Assembly (NCBI GenBank): GCA_024643325.1
Contig: JAHEND010000007.1
Location: 1 to 64,000, forward strand
Source: Sediminicola sp.
GTDB lineage: Bacteria > Bacteroidota > Bacteroidia > Flavobacteriales > Flavobacteriaceae
DNA length: 64,000 nt
Direction of reading: 5' to 3'
Every line of letters begins with the position of its first letter. Position 1 is the stretch's first letter. Made by a program: the position numbers and the translations under genes. Positions 47,765-54,833 of this stretch are shown here, piece by piece. The notes under the pieces are model-generated. The model was not told where the DNA came from. It ran no database searches and saw only the letters and a program-made list of their open reading frames with translations.

Positions 47765-48502
47765 ATGGAAATACTAGGGATAGATATTGGAGGTTCGGGA
47801 ATTAAAGGCGCTTTGGTCAATACAGAAACAGGGACCATGCTTACAGAAAGGTATAGAATCCCCACCCCTAGTTCCAGAAAGCCAGATGAAATGGCAGAGG
47901 TAGTGGCTCAAATTGTGAGGCATTACAATTACTCAGGCCCTATTGGCGTGGGTTTTCCCAGTATCGTTAAAAAAGGGGTATGTAAGAGCAAGGGCAACCT
48001 TCACAAATCATGGGTAGGGGTTCATGTACCGGAGCTCTTTGAAAAACATACAGGATGCCCTGTTGTGGTAAACAATGATGCAGACGCAGCAGCCTCTGCT
48101 GAAATGGCTTTTGGGGCTGGTAAAGATAAAGAAGGACTGGTCATGATGGTGACCATTGGAACCGGATTAGGTAGTGGCGCTTTTCTGGACGGAAAACTCA
48201 TCCCTAATTTTGAATTGGGGCAGATTCCTTATAAAAACTATGATAAGATTGAGTTGTGGGCTTCAGCTGCAGCCAAAGAAAAAGAAATGCTCTCTTTTAA
48301 AAAATGGGCCAAGCGTTTTAATACTTTTTTAAAATATGTAGAGCTTATTACCGCACCAGACCTCATCATTGTGGGGGGCGGAACCTCGAAAGACTGGGAG
48401 CGATTTTCTGAACATATCTCTATTGAAACCCCCATTTTACCAGCAGAATTTTTAAATCAGGCAGGGATTATTGGTGCTGCAATGGGTGTGGTACAGCAAT
48501 AG
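47765..48502 (+). CDS. ppgK: Polyphosphate glucokinase-like ROK kinase
   Basis: 245 residues. It has the ROK/actin-fold phosphate-1 motif GIDIGGSGIKGALVN, PIGVGFPSIV, NNDADAAASAEM (catalytic Asp) and MVTIGTGLGSGAFLDGKL. The sequence style and length match PpgK, which phosphorylates glucose from polyphosphate and/or ATP. The canonical zinc-binding Cys motif of other ROK proteins is absent, as in PpgK. It starts 43 bases after ftsE and ends at a strong terminator. Confidence 0.85.
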   Translation: MEILGIDIGGSGIKGALVNTETGTMLTERYRIPTPSSRKPDEMAEVVAQIVRHYNYSGPIGVGFPSIVKKGVCKSKGNLHKSWVGVHVPELFEKHTGCPVVVNNDADAAASAEMAFGAGKDKEGLVMMVTIGTGLGSGAFLDGKLIPNFELGQIPYKNYDKIELWASAAAKEKEMLSFKKWAKRFNTFLKYVELITAPDLIIVGGGTSKDWERFSEHISIETPILPAEFLNQAGIIGAAMGVVQQ

Positions 48503-48526
48503 CCATTCACCAGAATATAACAATTA

Positions 48527-48551
48527 AAAGGCCCGCTTAAAGCGGGCCTTT
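48527..48551. terminator. Bidirectional terminator between ppgK and typA
   Basis: An 11-bp stem, AAAGGCCCGCT / AGCGGGCCTTT, with loop TAA lies between the convergent genes. It has T-rich and A-rich flanks. Confidence 0.9.
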
Positions 48552-48571
48552 TCTGTATAGCTCAAAAGCCA

Positions 48572-50371
48572 TTAAGCAATTTTATTACGCTTTCTTTCCA
48601 CCTCTGTTAGGTGAATTTTTCTAAGCCTCAAGAAGTTTGGCGTTACTTCTACATACTCATCTTTTTGAATATATTCTAAAGCCTCCTCTAAAGAGAATTT
48701 AATAGCGGGTACAATCTTAGCCTTATCGTCTGCTCCTGAAGAACGCACGTTGGAGAGTTTCTTCGTTTTGGTTACGTTAACAGACATGTCGTCTCCACGC
48801 GAGTTCTCCCCAATTACTTGACCTTCGTAAATATCTTCTCCCGGATCTACGAAAAACTTACCTCTATCCTGAAGTTTGTCTATAGAGTAAGGAATGGCTT
48901 TTCCTAATTCCATTGAAACTAGTGAACCATTTTGTCTCATTGGAATGTCGCCTTTCATAGGCTGATACTCCAAGAACCTGTGCGCCATAATAGCCTCACC
49001 TGCTGTAGCGGTTAAGAGTTGGTTTCTAAGTCCAATAATACCTCTAGAAGGAATTAAAAACTCACATACCATTCTTTCCCCTTTTGCTTCCATAGAAGTC
49101 ATCTCACCTTTTCTCATAGAAACCATCTCTACAGCCTTTCCAGAAACAGATTCTGGTAAGTCTATGGTCAATGATTCTATAGGCTCACATTTAACACCGT
49201 CAATTTCTTTGATAATTACTTGTGGCTGACCAATCTGAAGCTCATATCCTTCTCTTCTCATGGTTTCAATAAGTACTGAAAGGTGCAATACTCCACGACC
49301 AAAAACCAAAAACTTGTCTGCTGAATCTGTTTCGTTTACCCTAAGGGCTAAATTCTTTTCTAACTCTTTAGTCAAACGCTCTTTAATATGTCTAGAAGTC
49401 ACAAATTTCCCGTCCTTACCAAAGAATGGACTATCGTTAATAGTGAACAACATACTCATAGTAGGTTCATCTATGGCAATAGAATCTAATTTTTCCGGAT
49501 TTTCAAAGTCTGCAACAGTGTCTCCAATCTCAAATCCTTCAATCCCTACTAAGGCACAAATATCTCCAGCAATTACCTCAGGCACTTTTAAACGGCCTAA
49601 ACCTTCAAATGTGTATAACTCTTTAATTCTTGATTTTACAATACTCCCATCTCTCTTAACTAAAGATATGGGCTGTCCTTCTTTTAAAGTACCTCTTTGC
49701 AAACGACCAATCGCGATTCTTCCTGTAAATGAAGAGAAATCTAAAGAGGTAATTAACATTTGTGTATTTCCCTCCTTCACTTCAAAAGTTGGGATATGAT
49801 CAATGACCATGTCTAATAGGGGCTCTATACTTTCTGTAATATTCTTAGGATCATCACTCATCCAGTTGTTCTTAGCAGAACCGTAAACGGTTGGAAAGTC
49901 TAACTGCCACTCCTCTGCTCCTAATTCAAACATGAGGTCAAACACCTTCTCATGCACCTCCTCTGGGGTACAATTTTCTTTGTCTACCTTATTGATAACC
50001 ACACAAGGTTTTAAACCTAAGTTAATTGCTTTTTGTAAAACAAATCTAGTCTGAGGCATAGGACCTTCAAAAGCATCTACCAATAACAACACCCCATCTG
50101 CCATGTTTAATACACGCTCTACTTCTCCACCAAAATCTGCGTGACCAGGAGTATCAATAATGTTAATCTTAGTTCCTTTATACTGGACAGAAACGTTTTT
50201 AGATACAATGGTAATTCCACGTTCTCTCTCTAAATCGTTGTTGTCTAGAATGAGGTCTCCTGTTTGTTGGTTTTCACGAAATAATTGACAGTGGTACATG
50301 ATTTTGTCTACCAGGGTTGTCTTTCCGTGGTCTACGTGGGCAATAATGGCAATGTTCTTTGTATTAGACAT
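48572..50371 (-). CDS. typA: Translational GTPase TypA/BipA
   Basis: 599 residues. G1 AHVDHGKTTLVDKI, G2 region ERERGITIVSKN, G3 DTPGHADFGGEVER, G4 VINKVDKE and the C-terminal BipA domain (GVGI-like RGIIGLRNQLLTATAGEAIM; PEDPGEDIYEGQVIG-like segment). It is a ribosome-binding GTPase used in stress and ribosome assembly. Its promoter has a consensus -7 element, and a hairpin lies near the transcription start. Confidence 0.96.
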   Translation of the reverse strand: MSNTKNIAIIAHVDHGKTTLVDKIMYHCQLFRENQQTGDLILDNNDLERERGITIVSKNVSVQYKGTKINIIDTPGHADFGGEVERVLNMADGVLLLVDAFEGPMPQTRFVLQKAINLGLKPCVVINKVDKENCTPEEVHEKVFDLMFELGAEEWQLDFPTVYGSAKNNWMSDDPKNITESIEPLLDMVIDHIPTFEVKEGNTQMLITSLDFSSFTGRIAIGRLQRGTLKEGQPISLVKRDGSIVKSRIKELYTFEGLGRLKVPEVIAGDICALVGIEGFEIGDTVADFENPEKLDSIAIDEPTMSMLFTINDSPFFGKDGKFVTSRHIKERLTKELEKNLALRVNETDSADKFLVFGRGVLHLSVLIETMRREGYELQIGQPQVIIKEIDGVKCEPIESLTIDLPESVSGKAVEMVSMRKGEMTSMEAKGERMVCEFLIPSRGIIGLRNQLLTATAGEAIMAHRFLEYQPMKGDIPMRQNGSLVSMELGKAIPYSIDKLQDRGKFFVDPGEDIYEGQVIGENSRGDDMSVNVTKTKKLSNVRSSGADDKAKIVPAIKFSLEEALEYIQKDEYVEVTPNFLRLRKIHLTEVERKRNKIA

Positions 50372-50392
50372 AAAGTGCTTATTTATAGATTA

Positions 50393-50421
50393 CTTAGCTC
50401 TGCTAAGCGCGCGCAAAGATA
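50393..50421 (-). promoter_or_regulatory. typA -7 element and start-site hairpin
   Basis: On the minus strand TATCTTTG (50414-50421) matches TAnnTTTG. A perfect repeat CTTAGC-TCT-GCTAAG (50393-50407) would form at the very 5' end of the mRNA, where it could stabilise the transcript or act as a DNA operator. The ATG is at 50371. The remaining gap toward kdsA is AT-rich. Confidence 0.5.
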
Positions 50422-50514
50422 CTTCTATTTTTTATCAGGCGGTTAAATAATTTGCTTTTTTATTTTTTTAGCCTTGTTCTATGATTGAATAGTTTGTCTG
50501 AGTGAAGGAATCTC

Positions 50515-50548
50515 TTGGGTACAAATAGATAAAAAAGGAATATCTTTG
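50515..50548 (+). promoter_or_regulatory. kdsA promoter
   Basis: TTG (50515-50517), a 23-base spacer and TATCTTTG (50541-50548) form a Bacteroidetes-type promoter. Its last bases include the TTG at 50546 that a naive ORF call would use as a start, so translation must begin at the ATG at 50567. Confidence 0.65.
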
Positions 50549-50566
50549 CCCTTTAAAATAACCGTT

Positions 50567-51388
50567 ATGGAATTAGATTTAATCCCTCAGATCAAGCACA
50601 CTAAAAGCAATAACTTTTTTCTTTTATCCGGTCCTTGTGCCATTGAAGGAGAAGACATGGCCCTTAGAATTGCAGAGAAAATCGTCAGAATTACAGACGC
50701 TTTAGAAATTCCTTACATTTTTAAAGGAAGTTTTAAAAAGGCCAATCGCTCTAGGGTAGATTCTTTTACTGGGATTGGAGATGAAAAGGCTTTAAAAATT
50801 TTACAAAAAGTATCTCAAACTTTTGGGGTTCCCACCGTTACAGACATTCATGAAATATCAGATGCCGCTTTAGCTGCTCAATACGTAGACGTATTACAAA
50901 TACCTGCCTTTTTAGTGAGACAGACGGACTTGGTGGTCGCTGCCGCTAAAACCGGAAAAGTAGTGAACCTCAAAAAAGGGCAATTCATGAGCCCAGAGAG
51001 TATGCAACACGCGGTACAAAAAGTATTGGACAGCGGGAACAATCAAGTAGCTATTACAGATAGAGGTACTATGTTTGGATACCAAGATATGGTGGTAGAT
51101 TTCAGGGGAATACCCACCATGAAAGCCTATGCACCTGTTGTATTAGATGTAACCCACTCCTTACAACAACCCAATCAGACTTCTGGAGTAACTGGTGGCA
51201 GACCAGACATGATTGAAACTATAGCCAGAGCAGGTATTGCCACAGGAGCAGACGGTATTTTCATTGAAACCCATTTTGACCCTACCAATGCTAAAAGTGA
51301 CGGAGCAAACATGCTACACCTAGATCATTTAGAGAAACTTCTCACAAATTTAGTAGCGATTCGAAAGACGGTTCAAGGCCTTCAGTAA
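50567..51388 (+). CDS. kdsA: 3-deoxy-8-phosphooctulonate synthase (KDO8P synthase)
   Basis: 273 residues from the ATG at 50567; the upstream in-frame TTG lies inside the -7 element. Motifs: LLSGPCAIEG, YIFKGSFKKANRSR, VTDIHE, DVLQIPAFLVRQTDLV, LKKGQFMSPESM, DRGTMFGYQDMVVDFRG and FIETHFDP. It condenses arabinose 5-phosphate with phosphoenolpyruvate to give KDO-8-phosphate, an inner-core precursor of LPS. Its stop lies 3 bases from the stop of the convergent dehydrogenase gene, with no terminator between. Confidence 0.95.
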   Translation: MELDLIPQIKHTKSNNFFLLSGPCAIEGEDMALRIAEKIVRITDALEIPYIFKGSFKKANRSRVDSFTGIGDEKALKILQKVSQTFGVPTVTDIHEISDAALAAQYVDVLQIPAFLVRQTDLVVAAAKTGKVVNLKKGQFMSPESMQHAVQKVLDSGNNQVAITDRGTMFGYQDMVVDFRGIPTMKAYAPVVLDVTHSLQQPNQTSGVTGGRPDMIETIARAGIATGADGIFIETHFDPTNAKSDGANMLHLDHLEKLLTNLVAIRKTVQGLQ

Positions 51389-51391
51389 GCT

Positions 51392-52597
51392 TTATTTTCC
51401 ATTGACATAAGAGGCAAGGTAGCTGTAGCGATCTGTAAGTTTTCCATTTTTGGTCATTTGAGCCCTTGCTAAAACCCCATCTGCATCTCCATTAAAAAAA
51501 GCTGGGATTACATGGGTTAAAAAAGCAGCCCCAAAACCCTCTGAGGCATCTCTAGGTAATTCACAAGGAAGGTTATCTACTGCCATAACAGCTATAGCAT
51601 TTGGATCCATAAAATCTACCTCTTTAGCGGTCTCTCTATCTATACCATAAATGGGATCTGAAATGGTACTTGCTCTAAGCGTGGTAGGAATTGGATGACC
51701 AATATCACAACTAATATCTGCAATAACAGAGACTTTAAATAGGGGATTTTTAATGTCTTTTAGTTTAAAAAATGCTGGAGCCCCCTGACCGTAAAAGTGT
51801 CCAGCAATAAAAATATCTGATTCTTTGGTATATTTTAAAAAATCTGATTTATACGCCTCTGGATTGTCAAAAAAATCCTTCTTATCCCCAACGAGTCCGT
51901 CACTTCGCTTATTGTATTCAAGTACATCTATCTGTGTGTACACTGGACCTGTAAAATGTCTTCCCATAAAATGCTCAGGACATACTTTTAGTACGCCAGC
52001 AGCGTCTAACAATTCTGCAGCACCACTGCCAACCCTTCCCATTCCTGTTAGCACCACTTTAATTGGGGGCAGGCTCACGGACTTAATAGCTGCTGTAAGC
52101 GCTTCTAAATCTCTGAGGTCACTGGCTTTAGGTAAATTAAATAATTCGTATTTTAAACCATAGGTTCTTAGGCCATTATAAGCACCCACCAATCCGGCAT
52201 ATCTACCAAAAGCAACGAGTCTTTGGCCTTCAGCCGACGTAATAACCTCATGGTCATACAAGCTAATATTTTTCTCCAAAACCGCCCTCAATAAATCTCT
52301 ATTGTACGGTTGCTTTTTAATTGTATGAGAAAAGAAAAAGTATTTTTTATTAGGAATTAGTGCCTCAATGGGCACTTCTTTAACCCCTAAAAGCACTTCG
52401 CAGTCTTCCATGGAAGTAGAAACTTCCAAGCCTTTTTCTTTGTATTCATTGTCTTTAAAAACTCTTATATCCGAGGGCTCAATAATTATTTGTGTACTAG
52501 GATACTCATCCTTAATCACTTGACAAAATTCAGGCGTTAGCACTACTCTTTTGTCCGGTGGGTTTTTTCTCTCTTTGATAATACCAAAAGAAGTCAT
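51392..52597 (-). CDS. Alanine dehydrogenase/saccharopine dehydrogenase-like NAD(P) oxidoreductase
   Basis: 401 residues. The N-terminal AlaDH/PNT-type domain opens FGIIKERKNPPDKRVVLTPEF. A Rossmann segment VVLTGMGRVGSGAAELLDAAGV and the later VIADISCDIGHPIPTT with IYGIDRE resemble the LYS1-type saccharopine dehydrogenase (lysine-forming) branch. Whether it acts on saccharopine, alanine or another amino acid cannot be read from the sequence. It is convergent with kdsA and divergent from ssrA. Confidence 0.8.
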   Translation of the reverse strand: MTSFGIIKERKNPPDKRVVLTPEFCQVIKDEYPSTQIIIEPSDIRVFKDNEYKEKGLEVSTSMEDCEVLLGVKEVPIEALIPNKKYFFFSHTIKKQPYNRDLLRAVLEKNISLYDHEVITSAEGQRLVAFGRYAGLVGAYNGLRTYGLKYELFNLPKASDLRDLEALTAAIKSVSLPPIKVVLTGMGRVGSGAAELLDAAGVLKVCPEHFMGRHFTGPVYTQIDVLEYNKRSDGLVGDKKDFFDNPEAYKSDFLKYTKESDIFIAGHFYGQGAPAFFKLKDIKNPLFKVSVIADISCDIGHPIPTTLRASTISDPIYGIDRETAKEVDFMDPNAIAVMAVDNLPCELPRDASEGFGAAFLTHVIPAFFNGDADGVLARAQMTKNGKLTDRYSYLASYVNGK

Positions 52598-52655
52598 GGG
52601 CTTTAATTTATTGCTCTAATTTAAGAGGATTTCACTGGCTTGGCAAACTTTTTAC

Positions 52656-52663
52656 TAACTTTG
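52656..52663 (+). promoter_or_regulatory. ssrA -7 element
   Basis: TAACTTTG matches TAnnTTTG and ends 11 bases before the mature 5' end of tmRNA at 52675, leaving a very short precursor leader. Confidence 0.65.
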
Positions 52664-52674
52664 CAAATTCCTAC

Positions 52675-53068
52675 GGGGCCGACCGGTTTTGACAGCGAGG
52701 CCAATTAGGATGTAAGCATGCCGAGCGCTGAATTACAGCTCGTAAATCTCATTTTTCACACTTTTAATTGGCGAGAATAACTACGCTCTAGCTGCTTAAT
52801 CCGAATCATAGTAGGATTTAGCCACGTCCTTACAAGGTAGGGAGGCCAGATGTTCCTGAGAAGCCCTTGTTGTTGGCGTCTCAATCCGGAACACCATCAA
52901 AAGCAACATAGAGAGATTAAGGCTTCGGTAATCTCTTAAAACTAAAGAAGCTAAGGTTGTGTTGGGCGGTTTTCGGTCAGGCACCTCACGAAAACTAATC
53001 GAAAACTAAGCATGAAGAAAGCATTGTAATTGCTTGTTTGGACGAGGGTTCGACTCCCTCCGGCTCCA
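52675..53068 (+). ncRNA. ssrA: Transfer-messenger RNA (tmRNA)
   Basis: 394 bases. The tRNA-like ends pair GGGGCCG with CGGCTCC, discriminator A, CCA not encoded. The 3' part has the T-arm GAGGGTTCGACTCCCTC. The tag reading frame is at 52770-52799: GGC GAG AAT AAC TAC GCT CTA GCT GCT TAA, giving (A)GENNYALAA, the flavobacterial tag. It rescues stalled ribosomes with SmpB. A minus-strand ORF inside it (52796-52984) is a shadow. Confidence 0.98.
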
Positions 53069-53080
53069 CTTAACGCACAA

Positions 53081-53107
53081 AAACCCACTCTTTGGAGTGG
53101 GTTTTTA
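53081..53107 (+). terminator. tmRNA terminator
   Basis: The stem AAACCCACTC / GAGTGGGTTT with loop TTTG is followed by T's. Its tail is also the start of the -7 element of the next gene. Confidence 0.92.
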
Positions 53108-53113
53108 TTTTTG
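53106..53113 (+). promoter_or_regulatory. -7 element of the SdpI-like gene, overlapping the tmRNA terminator tail
   Basis: TATTTTTG matches TAnnTTTG, ends 14 bases before the ATG at 53128 and shares bases with the U-tract of the tmRNA terminator. Confidence 0.55.
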
Positions 53114-53127
53114 CTATTTTTACTAAT

Positions 53128-53499
53128 ATGGAAATACTATTCAATCCCTTATTTATTACCCTTGGAAGTTGCGGCCTTATATTTATTGTCATGGGGTTTA
53201 TTATGAGCAAAAAACCACCAAAGGAGATCAATGGCCTGTATGGTTACCGAACACCAAGAGCTATGAAAAATCAAAAAAATTGGGATTATGCACAAGTGTA
53301 TAGTGCCAAAGTAATGATGAAGTACGGAGGGTATTTTTTATTACTTTGCCTCCCTGGATACCTTATGGATATTGCTCCAGAGGAAGCCGCTGGAGTAGGA
53401 CTCATTGTTTTATTAGTAGGCGTTGCATTCATGATTTTTCAAGTAGAAACACACTTGAAAAAATGGGAAAGTGATTCCAATAACCACGCTAATAAGTAA
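53128..53499 (+). CDS. SdpI/YhfL-family membrane protein
   Basis: 123 residues from the ATG at 53128. An upstream TTG at 53092 lies inside the terminator stem and is rejected. Three membrane helices are present, with the SdpI family loop KEINGLYGYRTPRAMKNQKNWDYAQ between helices 1 and 2. In Bacillus, SdpI gives immunity to a killing peptide. Here no toxin gene is adjacent, and many family members have no such link. The 3' end overlaps the convergent T9SS gene by 11 bases. Confidence 0.85.
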   Translation: MEILFNPLFITLGSCGLIFIVMGFIMSKKPPKEINGLYGYRTPRAMKNQKNWDYAQVYSAKVMMKYGGYFLLLCLPGYLMDIAPEEAAGVGLIVLLVGVAFMIFQVETHLKKWESDSNNHANK

Positions 53500-54544
53500 G
53501 AAACAGCCAGCCTTCCTTAATTAATTCTCCAGACACATTGGTGACCCTGTAAAAATAAGAGCCTGCAGGAAGGTAATCTTGATTGTTTTTGTACTTACCG
53601 TCCCAATTATTTTGGTAATTACGCTTTTTAAAGACTTCTAGACCCGCTCTGTTGAAGACTTTAACTAAGGCATTAGGAAAATTTTCAATGTGCTTTATTT
53701 TCCATAAGAACTCACTCCCTTCAAGTTCCATTGGGGTTAAGAGTTCTGACGGGTATATCTCAGATTCTAAATAACCGTCGTTGTCTATATTTGGGTCTTC
53801 ACTATCTGGAATCCCGTCTCCATCTGTATCTTGAGACGCCTCTGAGTCTATGGGAAAATCATCTTCTGAATCTGGTATTCCATCGTTGTCGTCGTCTGGG
53901 TCTTTACTGTCAGGAATCCCGTCCCCATCAGAGTCTGGATCTGTACTTGGACCAATAGCAAAAATAGCTTCTTCAAATGAGCCTTCCATACCCAAGTAAA
54001 CTAGGGTTTCACTACCAACAGTGGTATTTTCTGTTGGCATAGGTTTCCATTGATTTTCACTATCACTCCATTGATACAAGGTGTTATATTGCTGATCTTC
54101 AGAAGCTAAAATAGGGTCCCAATAAAACATTAGGTTGCATTTGTCTGCAGGATCCGTCACTGTCTTTTGCAATTTCCAAGCTACAGGCAAAAAAACAATT
54201 TCAGGATCAGATACAGTAGCCATGCTCAGCTTAAAATTTGCCGTTACCCCCAGAGTAAGCACTAGATCTATTTGTGCTTTATTGGAAATACCACTCATGA
54301 AATTTGCTGTGGTATTTGGTGCAATTTCAGTGGCCTCTAGGTAAGCAGTAGATGAAGTCAACTTAAAAAAACCCTCCGTAGGTAAGACTACCTCAGAAGA
54401 ATTGACCAAACCAGCCGTATCTTTTAGGGTAACGCCCCCTTTCGCTACTACTGCCATACCACTGGGTGCTACATATAACCTTGAATCATTAGACAAAGTA
54501 AGTTCTTGTCCCCAACAGAAAGAAAGAAAGAAACAAACAAACAT
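53489..54544 (-). CDS. T9SS-type surface protein with thrombospondin type-3 repeats and gliding-motility C-terminal domain; start on a slippery repeat
   Basis: 351 residues as read from the ATG at 54544. A hydrophobic N-terminus ends CWGQ, followed by a beta-rich domain (about 14-200), Ca-binding TSP3 repeats (DSDGDGIPDSKDPDDDNDGIPDSEDD; about 205-255) and a C-terminal sorting domain (about 270-351: ALVKVFNRAGLEVFKKRNY..WDGKYKNNQDYLPAGSYFYRV) typical of T9SS type B cargo. The current signal peptide is only about 13 residues with no positive n-region. An ATG at 54573 encodes a much better signal (MLQKHITLFLC) but is one base out of frame across a TTTC/TTTG tract. The gene may be phase-variable or in an off/weak state. 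Confidence 0.85.
   Translation of the reverse strand: MFVCFFLSFCWGQELTLSNDSRLYVAPSGMAVVAKGGVTLKDTAGLVNSSEVVLPTEGFFKLTSSTAYLEATEIAPNTTANFMSGISNKAQIDLVLTLGVTANFKLSMATVSDPEIVFLPVAWKLQKTVTDPADKCNLMFYWDPILASEDQQYNTLYQWSDSENQWKPMPTENTTVGSETLVYLGMEGSFEEAIFAIGPSTDPDSDGDGIPDSKDPDDDNDGIPDSEDDFPIDSEASQDTDGDGIPDSEDPNIDNDGYLESEIYPSELLTPMELEGSEFLWKIKHIENFPNALVKVFNRAGLEVFKKRNYQNNWDGKYKNNQDYLPAGSYFYRVTNVSGELIKEGWLFLTY
54518..54541 (-). repeat. Tetranucleotide tract (TTTG)2(TTTC)4 in signal-peptide codons
   Basis: On the minus strand six tandem 4-base units lie just after the ATG at 54544. Gaining one unit (or losing two) would place the upstream ATG at 54573 in frame with the surface-protein gene, creating a canonical signal peptide. 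Such tracts are classic sites of slipped-strand phase variation. Confidence 0.7.
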
Positions 54545-54613
54545 AAAAATAAAGTAATGTGTTTTTGTAGCATGGCCCTAATGTAAGAAAATTAGGGCTA
54601 AAAAAACCTAAGC

Positions 54614-54745
54614 CTATTTCTTTTGCCCAAAAATGAAACCCAATAGCACTAGTATGAGTACAATACAGACAGCGGCAAAAACCCCTATCATAACAATACC
54701 ATTACTCCAGTCTACCAAGGGCAGTATCAATGATTTCATATCCAT
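54614..54745 (-). CDS. Small single-helix membrane peptide, 43 residues
   Basis: The sequence starts MDMKSLILPLVDWSNG, continues with one hydrophobic helix (about residues 17-39) and ends FGQKK. It is a clean ORF with ATG and TAG, too short for standard ORF lists. A consensus -7 element ends 14 bases upstream of the ATG. It sits between the MBL-rhodanese gene and the T9SS gene on the same strand. I recognise no named family. Its size, charge pattern (basic C-terminus inside) and private promoter argue that it is real. It might associate with a larger membrane protein. Confidence 0.7.
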   Translation of the reverse strand: MDMKSLILPLVDWSNGIVMIGVFAAVCIVLILVLLGFIFGQKK

Positions 54746-54759
54746 GTGTTTTAATAACT

Positions 54760-54767
54760 CAAAGATA
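54760..54767 (-). promoter_or_regulatory. -7 element of the 43-residue peptide gene
   Basis: On the minus strand TATCTTTG matches TAnnTTTG and ends 14 bases before the ATG at 54745. Confidence 0.55.
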
Positions 54768-54795
54768 TAAAGGGTCTTGAAAAGTAAATATGATA

Positions 54796-54830
54796 AATAT
54801 CAGCCTTCTCTTCTAGAAGGCTGATATTTG
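54796..54830 (-). terminator. Terminator-like hairpin after the MBL-rhodanese gene
   Basis: A perfect 15-bp stem (AAATATCAGCCTTCT and its complement) has a 5-base loop. It lies 3 bases beyond the MBL-rhodanese stop. The downstream tract on the minus strand is only moderately T-rich, so termination may be partial. Confidence 0.75.
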
Positions 54831-54833
54831 TTT

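Noticed and set aside
52796-52984. 62-residue minus-strand ORF
   Set aside because: It lies wholly inside the tmRNA gene and is an antisense shadow of its pseudoknot region.
53092-53127. TTG start for the SdpI-like protein
   Set aside because: It lies within the tmRNA terminator hairpin and ahead of the gene's own -7 element; the ATG at 53128 fits the family.
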